Below are positions 26,034-39,100 of a stretch of 64,000 nt of DNA, piece by piece (position 1 is the first letter of the stretch; every line of letters begins with the position of its first letter). Below the pieces are notes generated by a model. The model had not been told where the DNA came from. It made no database searches and saw nothing but the letters and a program-made list of their open reading frames with translations. The DNA is from Dipylidium caninum. Lineage: Eukaryota > Platyhelminthes > Cestoda > Cyclophyllidea > Dipylidiidae. The DNA lies in contig QEYB01000368.1 of NCBI GenBank assembly GCA_017562135.1, positions 1,178,001 to 1,242,000 on the forward strand, in the 5' to 3' direction. Both the position numbers and the translations under genes were made by a program.

Positions 26034-29000
26034 TCACACATGTTCTCGATGTTGCACAAAGTTTGAACCTTTGGATATCATGGATAACAATCTTTGTGAG
26101 GTATCGCGCCCACATCCAAGGTCATAACGGCGCAGAGTTTCCCACGGGATCTGCCATGATTTTAAAAGTAAATCAAGGGTTTTTGGGCGATATTGTGCCT
26201 TTCACTGTTTCTACTTACCTCTGGAGGAATGCATTCCTTTGTGTAAAGATCCATTGTATTCCCATGTATTTTTGGCATAGTGAGGGGCTCCCTTGGAGTA
26301 TTTGATAGCTCAACACAAATATTATGCAAATATGCATCTTCTAGCAAGACTGCATTACATTTTAACGCTTCGTGAATTGTCAACAGAGCGGATAAATCTA
26401 AAACCCAAGCGAAAACTCTATTAAAATATGTAACTTATCTTGATAAATGCAAAGTGTGTTATACATCAAAAAATCAGTTGAAGCAAATTACAGTGGTCTT
26501 AAAAGAAACTATTGGATCTTACCTGAATGCTGAATAAACCGTAATTGTTGAGTTATTTGGAAGCGGTGTTCTCCTAGTCTTGTCATCACATTCGGGGAGC
26601 TACAGAAATGCAGGAATTTTGTGAAAATAAGGCCAATAATTGAAGAATTTTAGACTCAATAAATTTACCTATCAAGGTCGGGAAATGCTTCGAGGGATAT
26701 TTTGAAGTTTCTATGAGAGGAAAAGTTTTCTAATTGGAGAGAAAAATAGGAAGCATTCATAGACTTACCTCCTGCCGAGCCGTCATTCAAGACCTCAACA
26801 ATTGCAGTCAAAAGTTTGAGACACTCGGATTTCACATTTTGGTCTAATCTACTATTAATTGTTCTTCGGTATAAAGATGCGAGGACAATTTGGATGGCAA
26901 CGGAGCCCCCGACGGCGGAATGTGATTCATGGGGGTAGTCAAAAGTAGTATCTTGCTGTTCAAAAAATAGTAAAAGCATCGGGCATAGATTTTCCATTGT
27001 GGCAGTATATATCTCGTTGGTTAGATCCAAACACTGCAATGTGGAATTGGGTGACAAAGAACACAAAAATGCGTCATCCAAGGGTTTTGAGGAAAGACGA
27101 TCGTTCTCGCGGTCGCCATTAGTGGTGTTTGGGTCCTCGAGATTAGCTCTGATTTCTGCTACCATCACGCGGTCAAGAGCCAACTCGCAGAGTTTTTTGA
27201 AGATCCTACAAGAGGTCGTGAAGAATTTGTAACTCCAACTCACGAGTGAATTGAGTCAGCAACAAAGTCGAGAAGGGCTTCAAGCCAAACAGGGTACGTT
27301 GCCGTCCCTCCAATATCAAGAATGCGTGTATCTTTGACGCTGAAATGGGAGGTGCAACGAGAAAGCAGTGAATAAGGAGATTCGTCTCACCACCTTGACA
27401 GATGTTAAATTAGGGAAACAGAAGTTCCTCCAATCAGAGGTCCTCCAACTAACCCTTCAAAAAGAGGCGTCAAGATAGTGCCGAAACAGTCATGTCTGAA
27501 TTTTACAGTGGCAAATAGCTTAAAACAGGCTTTGTATATCGCGAGAATAACATCGCTGTCAGGCGTTAATCTGTCCGCGCTGACCCACGAGGAGGAGTGA
27601 AGTAATAGCTTTAGAAGCTCACCGTCGTTGAAGAAAGTTAGCTGAAAGCGAGAAGTTGGTTCCCAAGATCAGTGGCGCATCTGGCAGTGGCACATTGCGG
27701 GCATTAAGGAAGGGAGGTAAAGTATAAATTTCAACTATTCGAGCAAGCATCTCTTCCACAAACCAAGGTTGGAAAAAAGACAGACCATTTAAATAGTTTG
27801 CAGCGGTGTAATATTAACTTGTCTGCTCTCTGATGGGCACAGCTTTGCACATCTTCACGAAAGGGCAACGTACCGTCAAAGCGCTCAAAGGATTGAAGAA
27901 TGGACTGCTTCCAAAGTGTCGAAGAACAATCAACAACCTGGAAGAGAAGTGGACTCTTATCCACCAGTGCTAGTATGCGGAGAAGAGGGATCCTTACTTA
28001 CTCCTGGGTCTCTTGAGAATGTTGGCAAAATCTACGAGGGTCAACTATCTTGAGCCAATTGTTATGTTCAAAGGGTACCGAAAAGGAAGGAGTCTGGAGG
28101 TGAGAAGAGAAGTCATCTGAGTGTAACCTTAGAGGAAAGGCATAAATTAGAGTCAAATTGCAAAGTCTTCCGGAAAAATTGATTAATTGGAATGATATCT
28201 ACTGATGGGGGGGTTGCGTGGGAGCACCGAACACGACGAGGCACTGCGTCAGCATCAGCGCGGAAGAATGTACGTTCTGCACGTCGGCGGGGAGCAGACC
28301 CTGGCCCTCAATCTCCGCTCTTGTTTCTGCACAACGAAACAGCAAATGATGGGCCTCCATCAGAATGCTCCACACGAATGACCTTCAAGTAAACAAATTG
28401 GGCTCATTTTGACGGAATCCTTTGTCCACCTCCCGTGCCCAAGCTGACATTTTAATGAGGCGCCCTACTGAATTCATGCGTAAGATTGAATGCATTTCAG
28501 GAGTGAAAGTAAGCTGGGATACACAATTATCTGTAGGCCAAAAAGTCTCGATGTTTAATGGAAATGGCTCAAAAACCAAAGGCAGGAAAGTTGCCTACCT
28601 CATACTTTCAACGTCCTCGGCGTCCGTTAAGTGCGTGCTGGTCACCATGTGAACAAGATGAGCAAGCGTTTCGGCCACAATTCGGCAGTACATCTGCCGA
28701 GCAAGGCCTGACGGGCATGTGGCGCAGAACAGCTGCCACACCCCGTCGAGGAAGGCGCTCCATTCAGCGAGGCTGAGAACAGGCCGTCGGCGCCCGGCGA
28801 ATTCCGGGGACAGACGCCCCTGTAGTCAAGGCATCCAACAGACTTTCAACATGTTGATATGAGGACGAGTGAAGACAAACAAATTTCGAGTGCTGAATGG
28901 CCACATCCGTAATGCGGTCTGCAAGCTGGCGAACAAGTGAATCAAATTGTTTTCCACACTGTGTCAGCTTAAGCACTCTGTAATACAAAAAATGAGGAAT

Positions 29001-31140
29001 AGTGTCGAGGAAAGTGAGTTAACGTTTACTTCGGACGCAACTCGGAGACCGTTTACCGCATGCGTGTCACACAAACACAAGAAGATACCAGACCGGCTCA
29101 GCGTTTTGCGCATACTGCCGAGGTGAAGGCGTGAGGGTGGGGCAGTGCGCGGCTGAGGGGCAGGTGGAATGTGTGATGAACGTGAAATACTATTTAGCAG
29201 GACCTACATTTCTTCAAGAAAAGTCAAATATGCTAAGGGTTTTGCCGTTTAGTGGGGCCGGATTGGTATCCTGAAGTACCGCACACACGATTTCACAAAG
29301 GGTACGAAGTACAAGGAGTTCGGCAATGGCTGATGACATCTTCTCAATATGTTTGCGGGCGTCCGCTGCGGAAGAGGGGTCCCCGCCATACACCAGTGTA
29401 TCAGCAATCTGACCTCCCAAATCGCACTTTTGCAGAGTCGAATTTCCAGGCGATTTCGAAAAAAAGTCGAGCAAGGGGTTGAACAATGCCAGCACCACGT
29501 CTGCAAAAGACTCCGTGAGGGTCGTATCAGAAGACAGGACAAAGGCAAGAGTCACTGGCAAAAGTTTGTCCAGAACGATTTCGCACAGCTCTGCGACGCC
29601 CTACGAAGGGGGAAACTTTATGAATGCGAAAGCCACCCCGTGTAACCCTAACATGCACAAATTACAGGATCTGCTCTGATCATAGGGGAAGTGAGTGAAA
29701 CAGTAAAGGGGAGATCCTAAGCGATACGGTGCTGCTGTAAAGAGGCAAATATTAGAATTAATTGTTCCCGCTTTGGTAGCATACGTATTCATTCAGCCGG
29801 TTCATACGCTAAAAACTGCAGTTTGCCAGTTAGTAACCCACATAGGGTGCACATTCTCAAGTATAAATGAACTACGAATATAGGAATAAGTTTTCAGTGA
29901 AAGACATTTTACAGAACCCAAACGAAGACCGGATGTTGGCAGGCCAACAGCAGCACCGATAGACGAAAGCCATGATGTGCACGCAGTGGAGATGATGGCC
30001 TGCGTTCGATCAGCACATTCACTTGCGATGGGAATTTCGGCAGTTAAAAACTTCCCAAAAGATGCTGAATCAAAGTAGCGCATATGGAGCAATACGAACT
30101 GGACAGAAGTGTTTGCGTTTGATTCTCCGATATATGAGTAATTGCGTGGAGAATCCGTAAGCCTTGTAGATTCGCAGGCTTCCACTATAATACGCCTCAT
30201 CTCGGTTACGAATGCTGTCCTCGTACTACCGGCAAATATTTTTCTTATTAATTTCAGTCTCTGGTTGTCATAAGTTTTGCTCCCCGAAACTAAAATCGAG
30301 ATGCCCTATGAAATAAAACTTACATGTGTCACGGCTTTCGAGCTCTAGAGGTTTTTCAAATGAATAACATTTTAACAGAGATGATTCAAGTCCAGCGATT
30401 ATGCAGACCAAATCGCCAATTTCATCAAATTTCATTCGAAAATCCAATGGGGTCAACTTTTCCTATAATAAACATACAATCACAAATATTTATGAGTTAA
30501 AAACCTTCAGAACTTAATAAATATCAAAACTTTTAGTGGAAAAGCAATGAAGAGCCAAATGAAATTGATACCTTTTCCATAGTTTTACAGAGTGAAACCT
30601 TCGCTTTTAGTTGAAGCATCAAAGTTTTGCGAAAATATGCATGGAAAACTCATATCAGATGTTTAAGGATAATAGCGTATGAAACAGCTGTTTAACTGTC
30701 AAATATATATCCCATCCGAAAAGAAAATTGATTTATACATCAACAAATAAGAGGGAGGGAAGAAAGAGTCAAATACTCACGTATAAGTAGTCCTCAATTT
30801 CACTTATTAAATCACACGCCCCACTGCTCTGAAATAGATGGGTATTTGCAGATATGAAGTTTCGCAAAGATATAAGCATGCTCGTGATTCCTCGTAAATT
30901 AACATTAGAGGGTTCTTGTAGACATCTGATTTCATAAAATCTTCTCCTAAAAAACGCGTAAAATGCGGTGTTTAGACGCTAAGCGTTATGGTAAACGTGA
31001 AGATTCCTACTGATACACAAGGTGGTAGGTCCACATTCCAGTGCGATAACCACTCCAAAATCCGTGATGAATAAATGCAGACTTGATTCAAGTTGGTTTC
31101 AATGAAACTTCAAAAAAACGCTACAAATTGAATCCTAAAT
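26034..31140 (-). CDS. large multi-exon helical protein, unrecognised (5' end not resolved)
   Basis: I do not recognise this gene. A chain of minus-strand exons with GT-AG borders and matching phases runs 30946-30781, 30462-30324, 30214-29838, 29600 to about 29280, 28977 to about 28840, 28772-28599, about 28326-28274, 28093-28002, 27937-27874, 27750-27623, 27579-27454, 27339-27244, 27205-26669, 26599-26523, 26397-26219 and 26150-26034 (stop). The last nine are phase-perfect; the junctions around 29.28 kb and 28.6-28.3 kb are uncertain. A likely further exon lies at about 31,010-31,125, and the start codon was not found. About 930 residues are visible. They are leucine-rich and look mostly alpha-helical with scattered cysteines, with no zinc finger, membrane segment or catalytic motif seen. 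Helical-repeat transport factors were considered, but no named family fits. The gene sits 934 bp upstream of the GalNAc-transferase gene on the same strand. Confidence 0.6.
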
Positions 31141-34100
31141 AATAAGCGTGAAAAGAGACATAACTGTGTCTGTTGAGTAGTATTGCAAAAAGTGATCGCC
31201 GACTAATTCGACGAAGAGAAGGGTGGCGAGATTCAACGTGCGAATATGGCAAAGACTCGACACCTAACAGTTTCATTTTGAATATAAAGTCAAGAGCAGG
31301 AGCAATACCGCTTGAATGTCAGCGACGCAACAACAAGGAGTTAAGTCGATATTAGTAAGCGATAAATCCGTTGGATGACTATGGTCGATCGGAAGTCCAA
31401 TCATATTAAAATAATTCCCCGCTCTAAATTTAGGGCCTAAAACGTTGAAACTACCGGACAAGGAAGTCTCTTTTTTCATTTTGCAAAAATAATCCGACGT
31501 TATCACATGAATTCATCGAGTAAATGCTATCGTCTCTTGAAACTTCACCAATCGGCCTCCATCTGGTACACAACTGTTTTGGTAAAATCAAACAATTCCA
31601 CAAATGACGTTCAAAAGATGTGCATTCGGTCCTACCTAAGCACCTCCGTAACTTTTACACTCAGGACTACGTTTAAATGATGGCATTCAATGATTTTTTA
31701 CTGTATAACTACACACTATTCATTCTGCTTTTCGTCAATAATGGATGTGAAGTTCCACTTAAGTCTAATGCAAAGTTTCGCTATTGAATTTGGTAACGTC
31801 ATTGATTTTTAAATAAGGATTGATATGGGAGTTGTTAATATTACTTCGTTTGGTTCTTAACTGCCACAATATTTGTAACCTGTCTTAATTGCTACGAGTG
31901 CGCCAGGGGGGAGAATGAATTTGTTCAATTCTGTGCACGATTTTTAGCCTTCTACGATTTCATCGGATCACAACTTGCCTCTAATGAGTAAGAAAAGGCA
32001 ACAGTCGATTTAGAAATTAAGAAGCGCACCGAATTCTGGAAAAATTCTTTACGGTAAATTTTATGTCACCTTGTTTCTTTCTTACGGGAAAGTGTTTGGT
32101 TAGCTGGTGGGTTAAAACATGCTAATTCCTCTGTGTCGAGTCTCCGTCGTAGCTTAAAAAAATCACTAGAAAATTATTCGTAAGGTTGCTCAATACCCTC
32201 GAGCCAGGGTAGCACGTATGTCCCCCTAATCTTCACAGCGAAATTTGTTCACGTGTAGCATCAGAAATTAACAATTTATACTCACAATATGAAATGAGTT
32301 AATGTGCTACTAATTTGACGGTTTTTCAAACACTGCTTGTCGTATATGTTGTCGGGTTTGTGATTTGGTATTAGTAAACATTGATTACGTCAACTGGGTA
32401 CAAATTTCCTCGTCGACAATATGTACCTTTCTTTTATAAAGTTTAGCAGCTTTTATTTTTCACCATTTAAGCATGCTAGCGCTCACATGTCATAATTAGG
32501 TAGACAAGAGTATAAATAAAGGTATTTTCTGGGATACGTTCCTAGTGTTACCAACTGCGAGGGTCACGTGTTAACAAAAAAGGCATTTTAAATGAGGAAC
32601 GTGAGTGACATTAATTACTTTCCTTCGGTCTCCACGGGCAGAACATACTTTGGATTGCGCTGACGTCGAAATGTTACTCGAATTACCGGAAATATAGAGC
32701 TTTTCCTCTCCGACTTCCTCACTTATTCGGTCATCTGGTTTGTGAGTGAAGTGAATGTAATGCGCTTAAGGCGGATGTACCTTTGAATTATCGCCTCAGT
32801 GTCTTAAATCGCTACGATCCTTTGCCTACACTTTGCGTGGATCTTAACAGCATGTCACCGCCCCTCCTGCGTTCCCCCAACTTCCAGCGAATTTTCTGTT
32901 TCGGTGCCATTAGTCGAGTAGTACTCCTAGCGTACAGCAGAAAGGCTACCAACATCCGTCTTGGTGAGTATCGGGTCGTAAGCCATACAAAAACCAACTT
33001 TCACTGGGTTTTCAATTACTGTCAGGTTAAATTTGGCATCTTTTCTGTCGATGGAGTCGTGGAGGCTAAAATTTGTAGTTAAGGCAGTGTGGGAGTGTTG
33101 GAGTGAGCGTAGGTACGAGAGAAAGAGGAAACTGGTGGCGGGTCGTAGTCCCCAGACACCACCCACGCACATTTCTACTAGTCATCTAGGAGTGATTTAT
33201 CAATTAGTGGCCGTTCTTTTGGGGTATTTCTCATGAAAATTACTTTCTTACTTTCATTAGGATTCACCGCAACCTTCAACAAATTGTTATTCACTTCGCG
33301 CTTCCAACTATCAGCGGCGGTAAAAGGTAACCAGGGTGTTCATGTACGTGTACATCAGACTTTTCACCATATTTTAATATCTCGAGTGCCTCGAGGCGTA
33401 TGCGATGAATGTAGCTAATCAGCAAGTGAGGAAAATGAGGCCTTTGCTACACTCTTCCATCATTATAGGCTGGTTGCATTTCACTCGGTGAGCTTCTCCT
33501 CTGGTGTGATTTCGTGTGAAATTATCACAGAAGACTCCTTCAATGATTTTCCAAGACGTTGAAAACGTAAGCCCTAAGAGATTGAAACCCATCGCGCCGA
33601 CCGTCCAACCTGACGCCTGTTGCGATGGTTTTCAAGGCGTTACAGACATAGTCGCCTTGAGTGTGCGAAATTCGAATAGAGTGACGTCAACAATGCCACC
33701 TCGAACTTCCGCCAACACCTCGTCGATCCCAGTTGACAAAACTCAATCGGGAGGTTTCCGCCTCTTTCACTTACGACGACGCGTCCTCCGTAGCCCCTTT
33801 TCGCGTTTGTCCATACATTCGCACTTTGTTCTGTTCACGCTTCCATCCTCTTCCTCTAGAGGAAGAGTGGCAGGCGCGTGCAACCGTCAAAACTCATAAC
33901 CCTTTAATTTCACTACCGCACAAACTGAAGATGGTACAAAAAGCGCTAGGCACCTGAGGCAAGAAATGTGGTTCGCTCGCTGCTGACCACTTGATTAACT
34001 GGGCACTGAGGGGAGCGTTGAGGAGCGTAGTGAAAGTGCTTTGAGTTCGCCACTCCGCATTCTACGTCTCAAGTGTCTTTTAAGGACTTCGCCAGTCGAG

Positions 34101-35135
34101 GCTCACCTTCGTCAGTTTATTTGCGTGGGGTTTGTGGGCCAGGGATAATCGCTGATAACAAGGTAATTTATTTTTCCTCCTAGACTCCGCAATTGCCTCA
34201 TAACTGTCTGGTTTCAAGGGTTACTTTCTCACGATAAGAGGGATTATCACATCCATCCCAGATTCCCATCGCATCCTTCGCCTTCCTCCGCGCATGAGCA
34301 CCAATAAACACACAGGCATTTGAGATAAAAAAAAACGGTACGTGAGGCGCGAGGTGCAAGCGCACAACGCAACGTCTCACCTTCATCTCAACCCTTTTAA
34401 GGGTTAATGTTAAGTGCGATCCATGGTACTGGCTGGCCTCTGCCCACAAGCCGCCGTGGCCGGGACGGATAATATTAAGTGAGTCGAGATTACTGCAACG
34501 TTTGTTTGATGAGTTGAGGGGAGATGGTGGCGGACCTGCGCGACAGAACGGCTTCGTGAATGCAGTGAGCAGTCCGAATGTTGGGTCGAGGAGCCCAGAG
34601 ACGGAAGGCGCTCTGCGGGTGGCAGCAGGCACTCACAGCGCTATTTCCCCTTCTGCACTCGATTAGGTGTTTCTGTGATTCTCAAGTGGCATTTAAATCA
34701 CGTGATACTGTCTGTTAGTGGGTATTTGGCTTGCTCTTCGCTGCCCTTGTGAGTGCGCGTCCGAGGAAGTCGTAACCACGAGGCAGTTTTTATTTGCAGC
34801 CGACTGGAGGTGAGTTTCTGTTAACAGCGGGCAGCCACAAACATCTGCCACTCATGGCACAAGGCGGTCTGCGCTCAACAGCCGCCAATTTGGGAGAAAG
34901 AGTCTCAAGAAGAGGCATGATGGGATGTGTGTTGAAAAAAGGGTACAGTTCCATTCACCTGCAACTCCATGCGACTTAACCTCCGGCCGTTCCCATCGTA
35001 CGGGAACGTCTTGCAGAAGTATACAACAGGTTGTAGGGGTTAAGGCTATACTCAACTACCCTGCATATGCCTCTTTAATGAAGGAACGCATCGAAGGGCT
35101 GTTGAGAGAGGGCACGGGAATGCTGAGGGACGCCT
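31141..35135. other. interval with no firmly supported gene
   Basis: The first few hundred bases may contain further 5' exons of the unrecognised helical gene: an open minus-strand stretch around 31,150-31,280 begins with a possible ATG. From about 31.5 to 32.6 kb the DNA is AT-rich, with stop codons dense in all frames. From 32.6 kb it becomes GC-richer. Two overlapping plus-strand frames at 33,516-33,957 are open but unrecognised. A perfect CRE palindrome, TGACGTCA, is at 33682-33689. Confidence 0.4.
33682..33689. promoter_or_regulatory. consensus CRE (CREB/ATF) site
   Basis: TGACGTCA matches the palindromic cAMP-response element exactly. An eight-base match is expected by chance roughly once per 65 kb, and no promoter is identified beside it, so function is unproven. 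Confidence 0.2.
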
Positions 35136-35594
35136 CTACACCGAGGCGGTTGAGGTGCGGGCCAGCGCCGGGTGGTAGGCAGATTTGCATTGTACGAAGG
35201 AGGCAATCACGCTGAGGACAGAAGTCCTTTGCTCCGGCGCCGTGCCGAAATACATCAGCACGAAGATGATGCCACACATGGTGAGGACGATGCCGCAGCA
35301 GTTCAGCGCGAAGGCCAGCACCCCCAGCCTCTTGGCGCGGAGGAAACGCGATTCGGCCACCAGCCAGGAGGTCAACCGCCCCTCCCGCAAGTCAGATGCC
35401 TGTGGATTCAGGAGACGATGAGCTCTCAAACTCATTAGTATAGTAACTAGCCCGAGGAAAAGGTTGATAAAAACCAACACTACACAGGACATAGAGAAGT
35501 AGGATAACCGCCTCTGAAGATCTTCCGTAACCAAGACGTGGAACTTTTCCTCCGATGTTTCCCTACGGAGACTTCTCGTCCGTAAAAATCCCAT
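35136..35594 (-). CDS. small two-transmembrane protein, CD225/dispanin-like
   Basis: Single-exon frame of 152 aa from the ATG at 35594; the frame is open further upstream but only from a TTG. Two hydrophobic segments lie at about residues 34-54 (SCVVLVFINLFLGLVTILMS) and 91-115 (LGVLAFALNCCGIVLTMCGIIF). They are joined by a loop with Gly, Ser and Arg spaced as in the CD225 (IFITM/TMEM91/SYNDIG) family: GLVTILMSLRAHRLL, then a GRLTSW...AESRFLRAKRLG pattern. In that family the first hydrophobic part often lies in the membrane as a re-entrant helix, with double cysteines palmitoylated; CC at about 99-100 is compatible. Roles in the family range from antiviral restriction to synapse formation, so function cannot be inferred. 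CCAAT sequences at 35711-35715 and 35738-35742 lie upstream. It could instead be an unrelated small membrane protein. Confidence 0.45.
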   Translation of the reverse strand: MGFLRTRSLRRETSEEKFHVLVTEDLQRRLSYFSMSCVVLVFINLFLGLVTILMSLRAHRLLNPQASDLREGRLTSWLVAESRFLRAKRLGVLAFALNCCGIVLTMCGIIFVLMYFGTAPEQRTSVLSVIASFVQCKSAYHPALARTSTASV

Positions 35595-36077
35595 AGCGCG
35601 GGTAAAGCTAGTGACAACGTGAGCCCGAATGCTGGTACACGAGTGAGGAGGCGAGACGAGGACCACGGCGTCGGGGTGGGCGAAACGGTCCTTTCGCCCT
35701 CGAGGCGCGGCCAATCACGCCGAGGCGACCGCTCGGCCAATGACGTGGCCGGGAAGTGCGTACCTGCACTGGCCGAGGTGGCAGGAGGGTGCTCTGCTCA
35801 CAGGTGTCCGTCCGTGCGGTTGCAGCATCGATTGACAGGCGAGGACCGCGTGAACCAACTTCTCATCTCCTTCTCTCTCCGCCCCCCCCCCCAGCCCTCG
35901 CTCCCCCCTTCCTGAGCCCCTCCACGTGGCGTAATAGGGCGCTTAGCATTAGGGGAAAACTAGGGACGTATATGAAAGAATGCCGGCAAAGGTTGCCTTG
36001 TCCTCTGCACCTTTACGGTCCCCATTTTTGTCCACTGTCCCACAAACTTGGGCTCAACCAGGTGTTATTTATGAAAT

Positions 36078-36113
36078 GGGGGGTGGTGGGGGGGAGGGGC
36101 CGGGGGAGGGGAG
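36078..36113 (+). other. G-rich tract with quadruplex potential
   Basis: Six or more runs of at least three G are packed into about 36 bases with one- to three-base loops. The pattern allows several intramolecular quadruplexes. It lies about 480 bp upstream of the small membrane-protein start, on the opposite strand. Confidence 0.55.
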
Positions 36114-39100
36114 GAATGGCACTAACGCGCCGCAGAAGTCTTTTTCATCGTCCCTTTGCCGAAATTTACGAGATCCAAGTGCCAACGCGTGGTTCAGCCA
36201 AACAGTCACTCCTCTTGACCCCGCCAGCAAACTTATGTGACCGTTCATACCTTTTGGCACGGCAGACACGCGGTGGTCGCGGACACTGCTGCGCTGCTGT
36301 CTGCCGACGAGGTTCAAGAAGCTGATCTTGTTCTAAGTCAGCATAATGACTTCAAATGGGACGGCAAAGCGTTACGGTGGAGTGCGGAGCCCTTCAATCA
36401 CGCCTTACTACACCCTTGTAATGAGGCCAACTAGTTGTGGGTAAATGGCTCGCGAGCTGCTCTGATATTTCCCTCGGGTCTCCTGCGACAAGGCCGTCGT
36501 TTGACGTTGAGAAAGAAGGAGGAGGACGTGTCTCAGCGCCGAAACGGAGGGAGCATTAGAGAAGGGTCAGAAGATGTTCGACTCGGAATCTTCCGTGCAG
36601 GCATTTAGGGAAAATATTTCCCTGCTTTTCACGCGATGCATGTTCTAGGGGAGATCAAAAGGTTTCCGCTTCGCGTTGACGCGTCCCGCTCATTCTGATG
36701 GCGGAGCCTGCCCAACAGACTAATCCAAGACGCCTTTGAAAGCACTTTGAACGTGGTCGATCCGCAATGTTGTCAATCTGTTGCAGTGTGCATTTAACAG
36801 CCGTTTTCTCCTCGTCGATGCCGCGGTTGCTGTCACACCTGCGAAGACTATGCATTCCCCCCAGTCCCTGACATAAGGCATCAATGGGACCCGGCTTACA
36901 ACTGCATGTTTACGTGATTCAAATAGTCTCTCTGGCAGACATCACTATTTCTCTGGATTTGGTTGGTAAAATTGCTCCCCAAAGCGAATTGTGTTCAAGA
37001 GTTCAGGGTCTCCCATGGCGGATCGTTTCAAGCTACAAAGATCCGCTGGCATCGTTGGAAGGACGGACTCCGAGTTTCCTCAGGCTGATAAGTCAGGTAT
37101 TAAGAAAACCTAAAGCCGCTCATTCCGTGATCACCTCGGAGACACCAACTCTCTGGCTGGAATAAGATGTAATGAAAGTGTAATATTAAACTGCCCAAAG
37201 TCATAGGCCTCCGCCGACCACACGATTTTACGCCGAGTCCATAACTTGATAGTGCGTACACTCGGGGAGGTGCCGAAGAATTCTCCACTTTCGCGCCTAG
37301 TTTAGGCAACTGACAAAGGGGAGAAACACGATTGTGCTTGTGGGCGATTAATGCGAATTTCGGACGATGTTTGCTGACTGGCGTGATAGGGTGCGGAGGT
37401 GCGGAGGTGGATCCAAATGGGCCATCAGGCGGTGGTCGCGGCCACGATGAAGGCACCAAGCAAACGGGCAGCAACGGAGGCTGAGACCGGCTACCTCGCA
37501 CTCGTGCGCCGCTCGCGCGGGACCAGATGACAACTCCGAGGCGGGCGATCTCTGTCCAGGTCGTGGGGCTGATTTACTCCACCCTTTTCGTTAAGATTTT
37601 AGAGCACTGTGCACGCACAAAACAGCTCATTGATAAGAGCCAAAAAATGCAATTACGTAATAGAGGAAAAGGGTTAGGCAATGTCTGAATGTCTGGGATG
37701 TCTGAAAATACTAATGATACAAAAAAATATGTCCTCTTAATTGACAATGGCAAATGTAGAGTTATTTTAATACTCATTCGCCCATGAAAATGTGTAGCAT
37801 TACCTCACTATGTGTGGTTTTTCCCTCACGAGCTAATAAAGGACTTTCTAAATCTGAGGGGTCACAAAGTTGGCGAATGCACTAGGATAACTATTATGAT
37901 CAAACATAAAGCACCTCCGCATGACATTAAACCGGTGACATTAACGCCGTTCTACTCCAGAATCTAAACACCGCTGGGTGTGCATTAACATAAAAGTATA
38001 AGTTTTAATTAATGCGTCGTTGAATATGGCGGAGGAAACATTTTTTAGAAGTTGGCCGTTTCACTATATTTACTGTTGTTCCATTAACATGAACATCAGA
38101 TTTGTAAGAGCCCGGCTGTGAAAATTCAATAATTAACCACAATGTGGTAGAAAATTGGTAGTTCTTTTTGTACGAAAGAGATCTTCACAATTTACCACTT
38201 TATAGCGAAATTTTCAGTCGCCGAGTAACCTGAGATTACAATAGTAGAAGTAATAAATTAGTCTTCCCACTGAAAATATGAATTCGTATCATATAAATTG
38301 ACCATGGAAAGGCAGGAAAAGTTGTACAAAATATTATAAAGAAAAGACAATTAATGCCTACATAACTGTGAATAATCTTGTAAGAGGTCTTGTGGACGTA
38401 GAAAAAGGCTTTTTGATCACAGATGCCAAGGTGTTGAAAAGTATTTGCATATTGCCAAAAAAAATTTCGCAGAAGTCCTCGGCAAACTCCGAAGTGGCCA
38501 TAGCAACATACTCCCCATGTGTTCATTTAGTACTTCTTACCTTCCGAAGATGTTAATCAGCGTCAAGTGCATGTTCTCGAAAAACCATTAAAAATCCACT
38601 TTTTGGAGCATATGACTAAGCTGAGTTATAACTACTTCATGATTTCAACATTTAGCTCGTTATAACGTCGGTGTCCGCGTTAATTAAGGCACTAAGCGCA
38701 TAAAAGCCCGTCCATTAGCTGTTTACAGTCTACATTTTGAAATACTAAGTTTCTTACTTTATTTAAGAAGGAATCCCTTAAACTACAAATGCGAACTAAC
38801 AAAATATTTTGTTTTATTCAGTCAATGATTGCCTGTAGGCTATGAGCGGTGTTTCGATAGTCGCTTGTGTTTGCGATGCGTAGAAGCCTTTTCTCTTATT
38901 TGCCACTGCCGCCCCTCTTGGTTTCGTATGCGTGTTGATATTTTAAGGTAGTTCTTATGATTTTTAACTTACACTTGAAAACTAGGATTTTTCTCATTTT
39001 TTGTACCGGTTCTTATCGGGTATATCATGCTGCTATTTCATGCTGCCTGGTAAGAGCTGTGACAAAAAATTGACCTCTCAACACCACTAATTTAATGGTT

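Noticed and set aside
28422..28652. Plus-strand frame of 76 codons with a plausible look
   Set aside because: It lies antisense to exons of the unrecognised minus-strand gene and has a non-standard start.
33516..33957. Two overlapping plus-strand frames ending near 33.9 kb
   Set aside because: No recognisable domain, one with a TTG start, and no supporting splice or promoter context beyond a lone CRE-like site.
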